The notes under the pieces were generated by a model. That model worked only from the letters and a program-made list of their open reading frames with translations, was not told where the DNA came from and did no database searches. The position numbers and the translations under genes were made by a program. Positions 25,363 through 34,448 of a stretch of DNA of 64,000 nt are shown here, piece by piece. This DNA comes from Streptomyces vinaceus. GTDB lineage: Bacteria; Actinomycetota; Actinomycetes; Streptomycetales; Streptomycetaceae. How positions within the stretch are numbered: position 1 is the first letter of the stretch; each line of letters opens with the position of its first letter. The DNA lies in assembly GCF_008704935.1 (NCBI RefSeq), contig NZ_CP023692.1, forward strand, positions 310,001 to 374,000. The letters are read 5' to 3'.

Positions 25363-26103
25363 TCAGCGCCCGGCGCCGAGCCAGTCCTTGTAGGAGGTGG
25401 CCGCCAGGCGCGCGCCGGGGCCCCCGGCCAGGACGTCGCCCTCGACCACCGCGAACATGCCCGCCTGCTCGTCGGTGACGACCGTACGCGGGTCCTGGCG
25501 GGCCGCCAGCGTGAGGCGGCCCAGCTCGTCGAGGGCGAAGACGTCGGGGCCCGCGACGTCGACCGTGCCGTTCAGCGGTGCGCCGGTGGCGACCTCGGCC
25601 AGGGCGGCGACCACGTCGGCGGCGGCCATCGGCTGGACGGGGGTGGAGGGGAGCCGGACGGTGCGGTCGTCGGCGGTCCAGGACAGCACCGTGTCCATGA
25701 ACTCGAAGAACTGGGTGGCGCGGACGATCGAGTAGGGGGTGGGGCCCTGCTTGAGGACGTCCTCCTGGAGGGTCTTCGCGCGGTAGTAGTCCAGCTGCGG
25801 GACCTGGTCGACGCCGACGATGGACAGGATCACCTGGTGGACGACGCCCGCCCGCTCCCCTGCGGCGAGCAGGTTGTCCATCGTGGTGCGGAAGAACTCC
25901 GGGGACGCCTCGTCGAAGGTGGGCGAGTTCGACACGTTGACGACCGTGTCCGCTCCGGCGAGCGCCTCGTCCAGCCCCGAGCCGGTGAGCAGGTCCACGC
26001 CGCTCGACAGGGACGCGGACACCACCTCGTGGCCGGCCGCGCGGAGCGTGGAGACGAGCTGGGAACCGATGAGTCCGGTACCGCCGATGACCGTGATCTT
26101 CAT
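25363..26103 (-). CDS. NmrA/SDR-like NAD(P)-binding protein
   Basis: 246-residue atypical SDR of the NmrA/NAD(P)H-binding type. The N-terminal VIGGTGLIGSQLVSTL (GGTGxIG) is the dinucleotide-binding loop; later IVRATQFFEFMDTVLSW and AGPDVFALDELGRLTL match this family, often annotated as uncharacterised YbjT/YtfG-like proteins. The YxxxK motif appears as YYRAKTLQED. ATG 26103 has GGAAGG upstream. It is divergent from an Rrf2 regulator, with two near-identical operators in the gap, so it is very probably the regulator's target. Role may be quinone or redox stress handling; that is inference. Confidence 0.88.
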   Translation of the reverse strand: MKITVIGGTGLIGSQLVSTLRAAGHEVVSASLSSGVDLLTGSGLDEALAGADTVVNVSNSPTFDEASPEFFRTTMDNLLAAGERAGVVHQVILSIVGVDQVPQLDYYRAKTLQEDVLKQGPTPYSIVRATQFFEFMDTVLSWTADDRTVRLPSTPVQPMAAADVVAALAEVATGAPLNGTVDVAGPDVFALDELGRLTLAARQDPRTVVTDEQAGMFAVVEGDVLAGGPGARLAATSYKDWLGAGR

Positions 26104-26152
26104 GGTGTGCCCTTCCTGGGGTGCCGCCGAGTGCGGCCTCCGCCGCCTCAAA

Positions 26153-26173
26153 CTCGGACAACTCTTGTCCGAG
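26153..26173. promoter_or_regulatory. Operator 1 for the Rrf2-type regulator
   Basis: CTCGGACAA-CTC-TTGTCCGAG, a perfect 9-bp inverted repeat. It shares the pattern CTCGGAyA-N5-TrTCCGAG with operator 2, whose centre is 27 bp away. Confidence 0.8.
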
Positions 26174-26178
26174 ATGAT

Positions 26179-26201
26179 ACTCGGATAAGCTGTATCCGAG
26201 T
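26179..26201. promoter_or_regulatory. Operator 2 for the Rrf2-type regulator
   Basis: ACTCGGATA-AGCTG-TATCCGAGT, a perfect 9-bp inverted repeat ending 14 nt before the Rrf2 start codon, overlapping the expected promoter and start region. It suggests autoregulation. Confidence 0.8.
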
Positions 26202-26215
26202 CAAATGGAGGGCGC

Positions 26216-26704
26216 ATGAAACTGTCCGGGGGCGTGGAATGGGCGCTGCACTGCTGTGTGGTCCTGACCGCGGCGAGTCAGCCGGTGCCCGCCGCCCGGT
26301 TGGCGCTGCTCCACGAGGTCTCGCCCAGCTACCTGGCCAAGCAGATGCAGGCGCTGTCCCGGGCGGGCCTGGTGGCCTCCGTCCAGGGCAAGACCGGCGG
26401 ATACGTGCTGACCAGGCCCGCTTCCGAGATCACCGTCCTGGACGTGGTGCAGGCCGTCGACGGACCGGACCCGGCGTTCGTCTGCACGGAGATCCGCCGG
26501 CGCGGCCCGTTCGGCGCCCCGCCCGAGGCCTGCACGAAGGCCTGCGGGATCGCCCGCGTCATGCGCGCCGCCGAAGCCGCCTGGCGGGCGTCGCTGCGCG
26601 CTGTCACCATCGCCGACCTGGTCGACTCGGTGGAACGCGACGACGGACCGGAGGCACTGCCGGCCATCGGCGCGTGGCTGAACCCGTCGTCCGGCCCGGC
26701 GTAG
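26216..26704 (+). CDS. Rrf2-family transcriptional regulator
   Basis: 162-residue winged-helix regulator. MKLSGGVEWALHCCVVL is the Rrf2 N-terminus; the recognition part reads LALLHEVSPSYLAKQMQAL, then LVASVQGKTGGYVLTRP. Three Cys follow (FVCTEIRRRGP; EACTKACGI), the number and region in which IscR/NsrR-type members bind an Fe-S cluster, but spacing (C-x~24-C-x3-C) differs from theirs and other Rrf2 proteins use such Cys for redox or nothing. Good ribosome site GGAGGG before ATG 26216. Two operators lie between it and the NmrA-like gene. Likely a repressor responding to redox, electrophile or metal. Confidence 0.9.
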   Translation: MKLSGGVEWALHCCVVLTAASQPVPAARLALLHEVSPSYLAKQMQALSRAGLVASVQGKTGGYVLTRPASEITVLDVVQAVDGPDPAFVCTEIRRRGPFGAPPEACTKACGIARVMRAAEAAWRASLRAVTIADLVDSVERDDGPEALPAIGAWLNPSSGPA

Positions 26705-26731
26705 CGGGCCGCCCGGCTCCGGCGGAACGAC

Positions 26732-26773
26732 GGACCGGCGGGCCACCGTCGGTGTACGGTGGCCCGCCGGTCC
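26732..26773. terminator. Bidirectional hairpin terminator
   Basis: Perfect 18-bp stem (GGACCGGCGGGCCACCGT and complement) with a 6-nt loop, between the convergent Rrf2 and S53 peptidase genes. Confidence 0.85.
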
Positions 26774-26794
26774 CTCCCGTGCCCTCGGGGCGGG

Positions 26795-28804
26795 TCAGCT
26801 GATGCTGAGCGCCGTGTCGTCGATGACGAACGAGGTCTGCAGGCTGGGGTCCTCGCTACCGCTGAACTTGACCGTGACCGTCTGTCCCGCGAAGGAGGAC
26901 AGGTCGAAGGTCTTCTGTACGTAACCGGTGTTCTTGTCGAGGTTGGAGTAGCCGGCCAGGGTGGTGGAGTTGGCCGTCACCGTCAGCTTGTCGTAGGCCG
27001 TGGTGGCGGTCGTCTCCGCGGTGTCGATGTGCAGGTAGAAGCTGAGGGTGGCGTGGCAGCGGACCGGAATGGTCACCGCCTGCGCGAGCGAGTCGGCGTG
27101 CGTGGCGCCGTAGCCGTTCAGCCAGGCCTTCCGGGAGCCCGAGTGCGCCGCCTCGCCGCTGCTGCCGTCGATCACGCCGGCGCTGGCGGTCCAGGGGACG
27201 GTGCCGGATTCGAAGCCCGGGTTGCCGAGGAGCTGGGTCACGGTGCAGCCGCCGTCGACCGTGGCGACGGTCCAGGTGAACGAGGCAGCGCCGCTCGCGT
27301 TGGTGGTGTCCTTGGCCGTGACCGTGACGGCGTAGCTGCCCGCGGTGGTCGGCGTACCGCTGATCAGGCCGGTGGACGCGTTGACCGACAGGCCGGGCGG
27401 GAGCCCGGTGGCACCGTAGGTGAGGGTCTGCCCGCCGGCCGAGTCGGTGGCCTGGATCTGCAGCGAGGTGGCCGTGTCGACGATGCTCGTGCGGCTGCCG
27501 GGGTTCGCGACGGTGACGGTGTTGCCGCCGGTGGAGCCGCCCGTGAAGGCGGCGGTGCCCTTGGGCGTGCCGAGTCCGGTCGGCCCGTCGTAGCCCGCCT
27601 TGGCGGTGCAGAGGTAACTGCCGGAGCAGGAGCCGTTGGCGCCGCCGGTCACGTCGTTGAGCGAGGCGGTGCGGGCGTACGGGTAGGCGGACGGGAACGA
27701 GCCGGCGGCCGGGGTGCCCGCCAGGGCGTAGACGGAGGCGATGATCGGCGCCGAGGCGCTGGTGCCGCCGTAGACGTTCCAGCCGCCGGCCTGGTAGCTG
27801 TCGTACACCGCGAGGCCGGTGGCCGGGTCGGCGACGGCCGAGACGTCGGCGACCGTGCGCCTGGCGCAGCCTCCGTCGGTCTGCCAGGACGGCTTGGCGG
27901 TGAACCCGGAGCAGCCCGAACCGGCGCCCTCGCTGCCCGCGCTGCTGCCCCAGACGCTCTCGGACCAGCCGCGGGGGGTGCCGCTCGCGCGGCTGAGCGA
28001 GGTGCCGCCGACCGAGGTGACGTACTGGGAGGCGGCCGGGTACTCGACGCCGTAGCCGCTGTCGCCGGAGCTGACGGTGATGGCCACGCCGGGGTGGTTG
28101 AAGTACGAGGCGTCCGAGGCCGCGTCGGTGGAGTCCTCGCCGCCGCCGTAGCTGTTGGAGACGTACGCGGCGCCCAGGGTCACGGCGCGGTTCACGGCGG
28201 CGCCGAGGTCCTCCATGGAGGGCTGGGCCGCCTCGACGAGCAGGATGTGGCACTGCGGGCAGACGGCGCTGACCATGTCCACGTCGAGGGAGATCTCCCC
28301 GGCCCAGCCGGCGTCGGCGGTCGGGTAGTCGGTCCCGCCGTTCTGGTCGACCTTGCGGAAGCAGCCGTTGGCCGTGGTGCAGGCCGGCAGCCCGTACTGG
28401 GAGCGGTAGGCCGCCAGGTCGGACTCGGCCTTCGGGTCGTCGTAGGCGTCGATGATGGCGACCGTCGCGCCGGCCCCGGCGGACGCCGGCAGGGCGTACG
28501 CGCTCTGCAGATCGGCGGGGCCGTAGCCGGACGGCAGCAGTCCGGGAGAGAGGCCGAGGCGCTGCTGTACGTCCGTACGGGCCAGCGCGTGGCAGGCCAT
28601 CCAGCCGGCCCGGGCGGGCTCCGAGCAGAGCCGCTCGGTGTGCACCGCGGCGGGGGACGCGCTCGCCGCACCAGGGCCGCCCGAGGCGGCGGACGGTGCG
28701 GCGAGTACGAGCGTCCCGCCGGACGCAAGGGCGACGGCCGAGAGTAAGGCGGTCGCGCCGCGGCGGGCGAGCCGGGCGGCGCGGTGGGACAGGGCGTTGC
28801 GCAA
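26795..28804 (-). CDS. Secreted S53 (sedolisin) serine-carboxyl peptidase with C-terminal accessory domains
   Basis: 669-residue secreted endopeptidase, active at acidic pH by family. Signal peptide 1-36 ([17 protein letters not shown]). The catalytic domain (~70-400) has the Glu/Asp pair in [12 protein letters not shown], the oxyanion Asp in [10 protein letters not shown] and the nucleophile in YGGTSASAP, the S53 triad. The usual long N-terminal prodomain is very short. Then comes a putative Ig/He_PIG-type domain ([18 protein letters not shown]) and a ~140-residue jelly-roll-like C-terminal domain ([12 protein letters not shown]). Start: TTG at 28804 is favoured because GGAGGG lies 7 nt before it; ATG 28819 and GTG 28837 have no ribosome site. 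Divergent from a TrmB regulator. Confidence 0.88.
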   Translation of the reverse strand: MRNALSHRAARLARRGATALLSAVALASGGTLVLAAPSAASGGPGAASASPAAVHTERLCSEPARAGWMACHALARTDVQQRLGLSPGLLPSGYGPADLQSAYALPASAGAGATVAIIDAYDDPKAESDLAAYRSQYGLPACTTANGCFRKVDQNGGTDYPTADAGWAGEISLDVDMVSAVCPQCHILLVEAAQPSMEDLGAAVNRAVTLGAAYVSNSYGGGEDSTDAASDASYFNHPGVAITVSSGDSGYGVEYPAASQYVTSVGGTSLSRASGTPRGWSESVWGSSAGSEGAGSGCSGFTAKPSWQTDGGCARRTVADVSAVADPATGLAVYDSYQAGGWNVYGGTSASAPIIASVYALAGTPAAGSFPSAYPYARTASLNDVTGGANGSCSGSYLCTAKAGYDGPTGLGTPKGTAAFTGGSTGGNTVTVANPGSRTSIVDTATSLQIQATDSAGGQTLTYGATGLPPGLSVNASTGLISGTPTTAGSYAVTVTAKDTTNASGAASFTWTVATVDGGCTVTQLLGNPGFESGTVPWTASAGVIDGSSGEAAHSGSRKAWLNGYGATHADSLAQAVTIPVRCHATLSFYLHIDTAETTATTAYDKLTVTANSTTLAGYSNLDKNTGYVQKTFDLSSFAGQTVTVKFSGSEDPSLQTSFVIDDTALSIS

Positions 28805-29076
28805 TGAACTGCCCTCCATGGGGGGTTGGCGTACCACGTCGGGGGACCCGTCCGGAGCCGTGCATCATGTCGTGGGCATGACATCCACGCACGTCAGGGC
28901 GTGCGGGACCGGAAGGTCGACGTGGGTTGCGGGTGGCACGCGTTCAGCGGTGCGAAGTGTCACCACGAGCAGTGGTGGCCCATGCCGAAGGTAGGGAACG
29001 CCGGGCCCAAGGGACTACCCGGCGAATGCAAAGGCTTGCTTTCGGTCGGTGATGTCCGCGTATACCGTGTCCTGCC

Positions 29077-29925
29077 ATGGAGTTGGACGACGGCGCCGTC
29101 AACGACCTGGTGTCCCTGGGGCTCTCCCGGTACGAGGCCCGGGTCTATCTGGCGCTGGTACGACGGGAGTCGTACACCGCCGCCGAGGCGGCCCGCGCCG
29201 CGGACGTCCCGCGCCAGCGCGTCTACGACGTACTCGACGCCCTCGTGCGGCGGCGCCTGGCCGTCCTGCGCCCCGGGCGGGTCGCGGCCTTCTCCGCGGT
29301 GGCCCCGGAACTGGCGCTCGCCCGGCTGATGGCCGTTCAGCGGGAGTCCCTGGAACGGCTGAGCGCGGCGTCGACCGCCCTCGCGACGGCGCTGCTCCCG
29401 GTCTGGAGCGACGGGCGGACGCACACCGATCCGCTCGACTACATCGAGGTGCTGCGCGATCCCCGGGCGATCGCGGAGCGGTTCGACAGCATCCAGGAGC
29501 AGGCCGCACGGGAGCTCCTCAGCTTCTGCAAGCCGCCGTTCGTCGCTCCCCCGGCCAACGACGAGGGGATCAGGACGGTCCGCCGGCTGCGCCGGGCCGG
29601 GGGGACCGCCCGCGCGGTGTACACCCACGACGCGCTCGGGGACGCGGAAGTACTGGAGAACGTACGGCGGTTCGCGGCGGCGGGCGAGGAGTCGCGGTTC
29701 GCTCCGAGCCTGCCGCTCAAGCTGATCGTGGCGGATGCCTCGCTGGTGCTGTGCGACATGCCCGACCCGGTGGCCGGCACTCACGCCACCACAGCCCTCT
29801 ACATCGAACACCCGGCGCTGGCGGGCTGCTTGAGGCTGGCCTTCCTGTCGGTGTGGGAGCAGGCCCGGACCGCCCCCACACCGGGCGACGACCGGGCCGA
29901 CGGCCGGCCGAACACCCGCCCGTAG
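29077..29925 (+). CDS. TrmB-family transcriptional regulator
   Basis: 282-residue regulator. The N-terminal winged HTH reads LVSLGLSRYEARVYLALVRR, then AAEAARAADVPRQRVYDVLDAL, the TrmB signature. The C-terminal half resembles a phospholipase-D-like sensor domain (YIEVLRDPRAIAERFDSIQE; LPLKLIVADASLVLCDMPDP; ALYIEHPALAGCLRLAFLSVWE). It is divergent from the S53 peptidase gene and probably controls it; the 272-bp gap (28805-29076) holds both promoters, with only a weak short dyad near 29027 noted. ATG 29077; ribosome site is weak. The effector is not identifiable. Confidence 0.87.
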   Translation: MELDDGAVNDLVSLGLSRYEARVYLALVRRESYTAAEAARAADVPRQRVYDVLDALVRRRLAVLRPGRVAAFSAVAPELALARLMAVQRESLERLSAASTALATALLPVWSDGRTHTDPLDYIEVLRDPRAIAERFDSIQEQAARELLSFCKPPFVAPPANDEGIRTVRRLRRAGGTARAVYTHDALGDAEVLENVRRFAAAGEESRFAPSLPLKLIVADASLVLCDMPDPVAGTHATTALYIEHPALAGCLRLAFLSVWEQARTAPTPGDDRADGRPNTRP

Positions 29926-29952
29926 CCCTCGATGCGCCGCCGGACGTGGGGC

Positions 29953-30582
29953 CTACGGGCGGCGGGCCAGCAGGTGGGCGTCGAGGAAGCCCCGCTCGGA
30001 GGCCGGGTCGTGGAGCAGACGGGCGAACGGCGTGAGCCCGGCGGCGATCAGCAGCTCGGCGAACCGGTCCGCCGGCCAGCTGTAGGCAGGGGTCACCTTG
30101 TGGTCGAAGCGGACCGGTTCCGGCCCTTCGGTGCCGAAGAACGACACCAGGAACAGTCCCCCCGGCGCCAGGACCCGCACCTGTTCGGCCAGGACCGCGG
30201 GCAGTTCCCCCGGCGGGGTGTGGATCATCGAGTAGTGGGCCATGACGCCGCCGAGCGCGCCGTCCCCGACCGGCATGGCTTCCATCCGCGCCTCGTCGAA
30301 GCGCAGCGACGGATGGGCCCGCCGGGCGTGGTCGACCATGGCCGGGGAGAGGTCGAGCCCGAAGGCGTCGAGGCCCAGGCCGTGCAGCATGGCCGTGAGG
30401 TGTCCGGGACCGCATCCGACGTCGGCGGTCCGCAGGTTCCCCGTCCCGCGCACCAGCTCGGCGAAGGTCGCGACCATGGCCCGCGCGAACGGCCGTGTCT
30501 CCAGCCGGTCGGCGAACAACGACGCGTAGAGGTCGACGACCCCGTCGTAGGCGGTCCTCGTCTCGTCCTGGTGTTCCCTCAC
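29953..30582 (-). CDS. Class I SAM-dependent methyltransferase
   Basis: 209-residue methyltransferase. Motif I TADVGCGPGHLTAML (~55), motif II GLDLSPAMVDHARR, then MEAMPVGDGALGGVMAHYSM (post II/III) and VLAPGGLFLVSFFG (motif III) follow in order. N-terminal TAYDGVVDLYASLF is typical of small-molecule methyltransferases of the UbiE-like group. Substrate unknown. Transcribed toward the TrmB gene; ATG at 30582. No clear operon partner, as 45 nt separate it from the esterase upstream, so co-transcription is possible. Confidence 0.9.
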   Translation of the reverse strand: MREHQDETRTAYDGVVDLYASLFADRLETRPFARAMVATFAELVRGTGNLRTADVGCGPGHLTAMLHGLGLDAFGLDLSPAMVDHARRAHPSLRFDEARMEAMPVGDGALGGVMAHYSMIHTPPGELPAVLAEQVRVLAPGGLFLVSFFGTEGPEPVRFDHKVTPAYSWPADRFAELLIAAGLTPFARLLHDPASERGFLDAHLLARRP

Positions 30583-30627
30583 GCAAGAGAAGCTAACACC
30601 GCACCGGGGGCGCAGCCGGTGCCGGGG

Positions 30628-31713
30628 TCAGGCGGCGAAGGACCGTTCCAGCCTGGGGATCAGGTCCCGGAGGTCCTGTTCCCAGCAGCCCGCGTTGTGG
30701 CCCCCGTCGCACTGGGTGCCCCAGGCCGAGCCGTCGCCGTAGTCGACGTAGGAGTAGGACATGCCCAGGGCGTCCATGGCGTCCTTGACGTGCCGGGACG
30801 CGGATTCGAGCCAGAACTCCAGGTCGGTGACCGAGCCCCGCCCGTTGCCCACGTAGATCGAGACGCCGACTCCGCCCGCCTTCAGCTTGTCCATGTGCTG
30901 TGACGGGTCGACCTCGTTCCACCGCCGGTCGACGTTGAACACGGGATAGGGCGAGCCGAACAGGGCGTCGCTGTCCACACCGGGCTTGTACGGTGATTCG
31001 GCGCCGCCACAGACACCGGAGAACGAGCCGCAGATGGCGCCCTGCGCGTCGATGAGCGAGGCGACGACGGCGAGCCGCAGGTCCATGGAGCGGGCCGACA
31101 GGTCGATGTCCCCCGACAGGGACGCGGTCTGGCTGAACAGGTCGGGCCGGACCTGGGCGTAGTGCAGCGCCCCGAACCCGCCCATGGAGACGCCCGCGAC
31201 GGCGCGGGCCTTCCTCGTGGCGATGGTCCGCAGGTTCGCGTCGATGAAAGGGATCACCTGCTTGAGGTGGAAGTTCTCCCAGTTCTGGGCGCCGGCCTGG
31301 GTCTTCTGGTTGAGCCAGTTGGCGTACCAGCCCCGGGCGCCACCGTCCGGAATCACGGTGATCATCTGATCCGAGGCGGTCAGCGCCGGATAGTTCTGCT
31401 GGATCGGGTCGTCGGGCGAACCGTGCAGGAAGTACAGCACGGGGTAGCGCCTGGCCGGGTCGTCGTAGTAGCCGTTCGGCAGGATGATCTTGATGTGGTG
31501 TGTGCCCGCGACCTCGGGTGTGGTCACGGTGAGGTAGAAGTTGGTGGGTCCGCCGGTCGCGGTGTCCACCTGGGTCAGGCCGAACCCGTCCGCCATCGGC
31601 GGGGGCGCGGTGCGCTCGGCGGCCTGCGCCGGACCCGTCGGCGTGGTCATGGCGACGATGGCGGCCATCAGGGCCACCGCTGCCATGCGCCACCGACTCG
31701 ATTTCCTCGTCAC
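30628..31713 (-). CDS. Secreted alpha/beta-hydrolase esterase (antigen-85/esterase-D-like)
   Basis: 361-residue exported hydrolase. Signal peptide 1-31 (WRMAAVALMAAIVAMT, ending AQA). The nucleophile elbow is GVSMGGFGALHYA (~190); oxyanion region YFLHGSPDD; catalytic His probably in DGGHNAGCWEQDL near the end. The order resembles the mycolyltransferase/esterase-D (PF00756) family; Streptomyces lack mycolic acids, so it is more likely a carboxylesterase such as a feruloyl- or acetyl-type enzyme. Start GTG 31713 follows GAGGAG. It lies 81 nt downstream of the acylase gene on the same strand, with a short tandem repeat between. Confidence 0.88.
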   Translation of the reverse strand: MTRKSSRWRMAAVALMAAIVAMTTPTGPAQAAERTAPPPMADGFGLTQVDTATGGPTNFYLTVTTPEVAGTHHIKIILPNGYYDDPARRYPVLYFLHGSPDDPIQQNYPALTASDQMITVIPDGGARGWYANWLNQKTQAGAQNWENFHLKQVIPFIDANLRTIATRKARAVAGVSMGGFGALHYAQVRPDLFSQTASLSGDIDLSARSMDLRLAVVASLIDAQGAICGSFSGVCGGAESPYKPGVDSDALFGSPYPVFNVDRRWNEVDPSQHMDKLKAGGVGVSIYVGNGRGSVTDLEFWLESASRHVKDAMDALGMSYSYVDYGDGSAWGTQCDGGHNAGCWEQDLRDLIPRLERSFAA

Positions 31714-31741
31714 TGCGTTGCTCCTCGGTGTCGTCGTTGTG

Positions 31742-31770
31742 CGTCGTCGTACGTCGTCGTACGTCGTCGT
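31742..31770. repeat. Short tandem repeat between acylase and esterase genes
   Basis: The 10-mer CGTCGTCGTA occurs 2.9 times in tandem. It lies in the esterase leader; it may be a slippage-prone simple repeat with no function. Confidence 0.7.
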
Positions 31771-31794
31771 GGACAGCGCGGCCGAACAGCCGCC

Positions 31795-34242
31795 TCAGGA
31801 AAGGACCTTGATCTCCAGGGCCGGTGAGGCCGCGATCTGCTCCTCGGTGAACCGTTCCGTCACCCACTGGCCGGAGGAGAACAGCCGGGTCTGATCCGCG
31901 TAGTGCGGCGAGTTCGGGTCGGCCGACTGCGAGTAGGCCAGGAGCGAAGAGGCCTGGGGCGGTCCGGCGGTGGTGAACTTCACCTGCTGGACGAAGCTGG
32001 TCCCGAAGGTGATGTCCAGCTTGCCGTCGACCAGGCCGGGGGTGACCACGTTCAGCACGCCCAGTTCACTGATCGAGCCGTGGATCGGGATCTGCTCGCC
32101 GCCCCGGGTGATCTTCTGTACGTCCGACAGCGGCGCGTTCAGCGCGACGCCCGCCCTGCGCAGGGCGAGGACCGCCCGGCCGAACGCGTCGCGGACGGCG
32201 GAATTCCCCGGGTCCAGCGAATTGGGCGTGTGCACCGGGTCCTTGGGGTCGAAGGGCACCCGCCACGGCAGTTTCTCGATCGCCTGCCCGCCGAGCAGGA
32301 AGGCCCAGTAGTTCTCGAACAGCCACGACCCGCGGCTGTCCGCCGTGAAGTCGTGGTCCCGCCACGCGGCCAGGATCGGGCACGCCTCGCTCACGTTGAC
32401 CAGGTTGCCGTCCACCAGGATCAGCCCGAAGGGGAGGCTCCGGCACATCGACACCGTGGCGTCCAGAGCCAGATCGGCCGCCCTGCTGTTGTCGGCGAAC
32501 AGCAGCTGCCGCATGTTCTCCGGTGTGAAACCACGGCCCGGCAGACCGTCGGTGCCGTTGATGCGGTTCTGTGCGGTCAGGATCAGCTCCTGGGTGCGCA
32601 GGGACCGGGGCGCCGCCGTATCGCCCATCACCCTCGGGAAGGACAGGGGCTGCTCGGGATGGGCCAGCCAGGCGCTGTCGTTGGCGTTGCCCACGAAATC
32701 CTTGCGGATCAGGCGGGGCTGCTGGTGCGGATCCATCAGTCCCGGTGCGACCGCCTTCGGGTCGTCGGGCCAGTCGCAGGCGCTGCGCTTGCCATCGAAT
32801 ACGGAGACCGGCGGGACGTTCGGCAGCCGCAGCTCCTGGTTGAACAGCAGCCGTCCGGTCAGCGTGAGGCAGGACTGCGCGTGCTCGTCGGTGATGTTCG
32901 GCGTGGCCTGGATGTCCGCGTACAGGGCGTTGCCCTCGCGGTCGGAGGCGACCGTGTTGAAGAAGGGGACGCCCTCCGTGGTCTCCAGCGTGTCGACCAC
33001 CTCGTGGACGTCCTTGGCCTGGTCGAGGTGGAACCAGGTGTTGAGCGCCCGCAGGTTGTCCATGTTCACGTCCCGTACCGCGTGGGCGCTGACCACCCAC
33101 GGCAGCGGTACGCCCAGTACGGAGGTGGCGATCGGGCCGTACCGGGTGGACCACAGCGTCCTGATGACCTTGCCGAGGGAGCCGTCCGCGTTGCGTACGT
33201 CGACGGCGACCTGCTGCGAGGTCATCGGCTGCCAGACCCCGTCGACCAGGTAGTTGGTCGGATTCAGCGGATCGACCTGTACGTCGAACAGCCCGAACGG
33301 GGCCACCGTGGCGACCGTGTGGCTCCAGGCGACGTCGTCGTTGTGGCCGATGTTCACCGCCGGGAACCCGAGCAGACTCGCCCCGGAGACGTTCACCTTC
33401 CCCGGGATCGTCAACTGGCTCTGCCACATCCGGTTCTTGCCCTGCCACGGGAAGTGCGGGTTGGCCAGCAGCATGCCGGTGCCCCCGGACACGCCCTGCG
33501 AACCGACGGCGAGCGCGTTGCTGCCCATGCTGTGGCGACGGCTGACCGCCATCGCGTCGCGGATCTTCTTCGCGGTCTCCTCGGGTGAGGACGCCGGCGG
33601 TGCGGCGGCGGCCGCCGCCCCCGGAGGCGCCGCGGTCACCTGACCGTCCAGCAGCGGCTCGGCGCTGCCCATGATGATCTCGGCGTGGGCGTGCCGGTAG
33701 ACGTCCAGCTCCGTGATCGGCCGCACCCATGCCGCGCCGCGGCAGGCGGGGTCCCCGATGCCGTTCACGCCCGTCTCGGCCAGGTACCGGTTGTATCCCC
33801 GGACGTAGCCGCGAATGGCCTCTTTGACCTCCGGCTCCGGCCCGTTGGGGGCGGGCTGGTCGAGCAGCCGCTCCACCACCCGGTCGTCCTTGATCCGCTG
33901 GAAGTACAGGTCGCTGTTGAGGTTGCTGGTGGTGTCCTGCTTCTCGCCGGGGCTCGCCTTGCCCTCGGGCCCCAGATAGCGGGACCTCTGGGCGTTGACC
34001 ATCAGATACGTGTCGGCGAGCGTGCAGATGTTGTCCTTGGCCGAGGCGTATCCGTACCCCGTACCCAGCCCCTCCCAGTCGGAGGCGATGATGTGCGGGA
34101 TCCCGTACTCGGTGTACCTGATCGTCGGCCTGTCCGGCCCCGGTACGGCCGCCGGCGGTCCGGCGGCCGCCATCGTGCTCATCACCGCCGCCACGGCCAC
34201 GGCCGCGGCCGGCAGCCTCGCGATCAATCTCCTCCGCGCCAT
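31795..34242 (-). CDS. Secreted Ntn-hydrolase acylase (AhlM / echinocandin-deacylase-like)
   Basis: 815-residue member of the penicillin acylase family, made as a precursor that self-cleaves before a Ser. Signal peptide 1-34 ([16 protein letters not shown]). An alpha subunit (~40-235) is followed by the cleavage site in [13 protein letters not shown], with Ser of GSNA as the new N-terminal nucleophile; the beta subunit has [17 protein letters not shown] (oxyanion region) and GNANDSAW (Asn). Length and motifs match Streptomyces AHL acylase AhlM and Actinoplanes lipopeptide deacylase; substrates would be long-chain N-acyl compounds. GGGAGGG precedes ATG 34242. A large dyad lies in the divergent upstream region. 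Confidence 0.9.
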   Translation of the reverse strand: MARRRLIARLPAAAVAVAAVMSTMAAAGPPAAVPGPDRPTIRYTEYGIPHIIASDWEGLGTGYGYASAKDNICTLADTYLMVNAQRSRYLGPEGKASPGEKQDTTSNLNSDLYFQRIKDDRVVERLLDQPAPNGPEPEVKEAIRGYVRGYNRYLAETGVNGIGDPACRGAAWVRPITELDVYRHAHAEIIMGSAEPLLDGQVTAAPPGAAAAAAPPASSPEETAKKIRDAMAVSRRHSMGSNALAVGSQGVSGGTGMLLANPHFPWQGKNRMWQSQLTIPGKVNVSGASLLGFPAVNIGHNDDVAWSHTVATVAPFGLFDVQVDPLNPTNYLVDGVWQPMTSQQVAVDVRNADGSLGKVIRTLWSTRYGPIATSVLGVPLPWVVSAHAVRDVNMDNLRALNTWFHLDQAKDVHEVVDTLETTEGVPFFNTVASDREGNALYADIQATPNITDEHAQSCLTLTGRLLFNQELRLPNVPPVSVFDGKRSACDWPDDPKAVAPGLMDPHQQPRLIRKDFVGNANDSAWLAHPEQPLSFPRVMGDTAAPRSLRTQELILTAQNRINGTDGLPGRGFTPENMRQLLFADNSRAADLALDATVSMCRSLPFGLILVDGNLVNVSEACPILAAWRDHDFTADSRGSWLFENYWAFLLGGQAIEKLPWRVPFDPKDPVHTPNSLDPGNSAVRDAFGRAVLALRRAGVALNAPLSDVQKITRGGEQIPIHGSISELGVLNVVTPGLVDGKLDITFGTSFVQQVKFTTAGPPQASSLLAYSQSADPNSPHYADQTRLFSSGQWVTERFTEEQIAASPALEIKVLS

Positions 34243-34301
34243 CGAGCGGTCCCTCCCCTGTGGTCCGGGCCCCTCGCCCGAACGCGCCCACGCTAGGGAG
34301 G

Positions 34302-34361
34302 GGCGATGAAATCCCGATGGAGCCGCCGAGCCGCCGCGGGTTTCATCGGGATGTCATCGCC
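34302..34361. promoter_or_regulatory. 18-bp near-perfect inverted repeat between acylase and esterase genes
   Basis: GGCGATGAAATCCCGATG (34302-34319) and CATCGGGATGTCATCGCC (34344-34361) pair at 17 of 18 positions around a 24-nt spacer. It sits 60 nt upstream of the acylase ATG and 88 nt upstream of the PE-PPE-like gene. Two half-sites for a regulator shared by both genes, or an RNA hairpin in a leader, are the options. Confidence 0.6.
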
Positions 34362-34448
34362 CGCTGCCACTGTCGTCCGGTGACCTCGGCCGACTGCGTT
34401 CCGCACCGGAAGGCGACCGTGTGGGCCGACTACTTGGGGAGGATCGTC

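Noticed and set aside
31742..31770. Possible iteron or regulatory array
   Set aside because: Only 2.9 copies of a simple CGT-rich 10-mer; more likely slippage.
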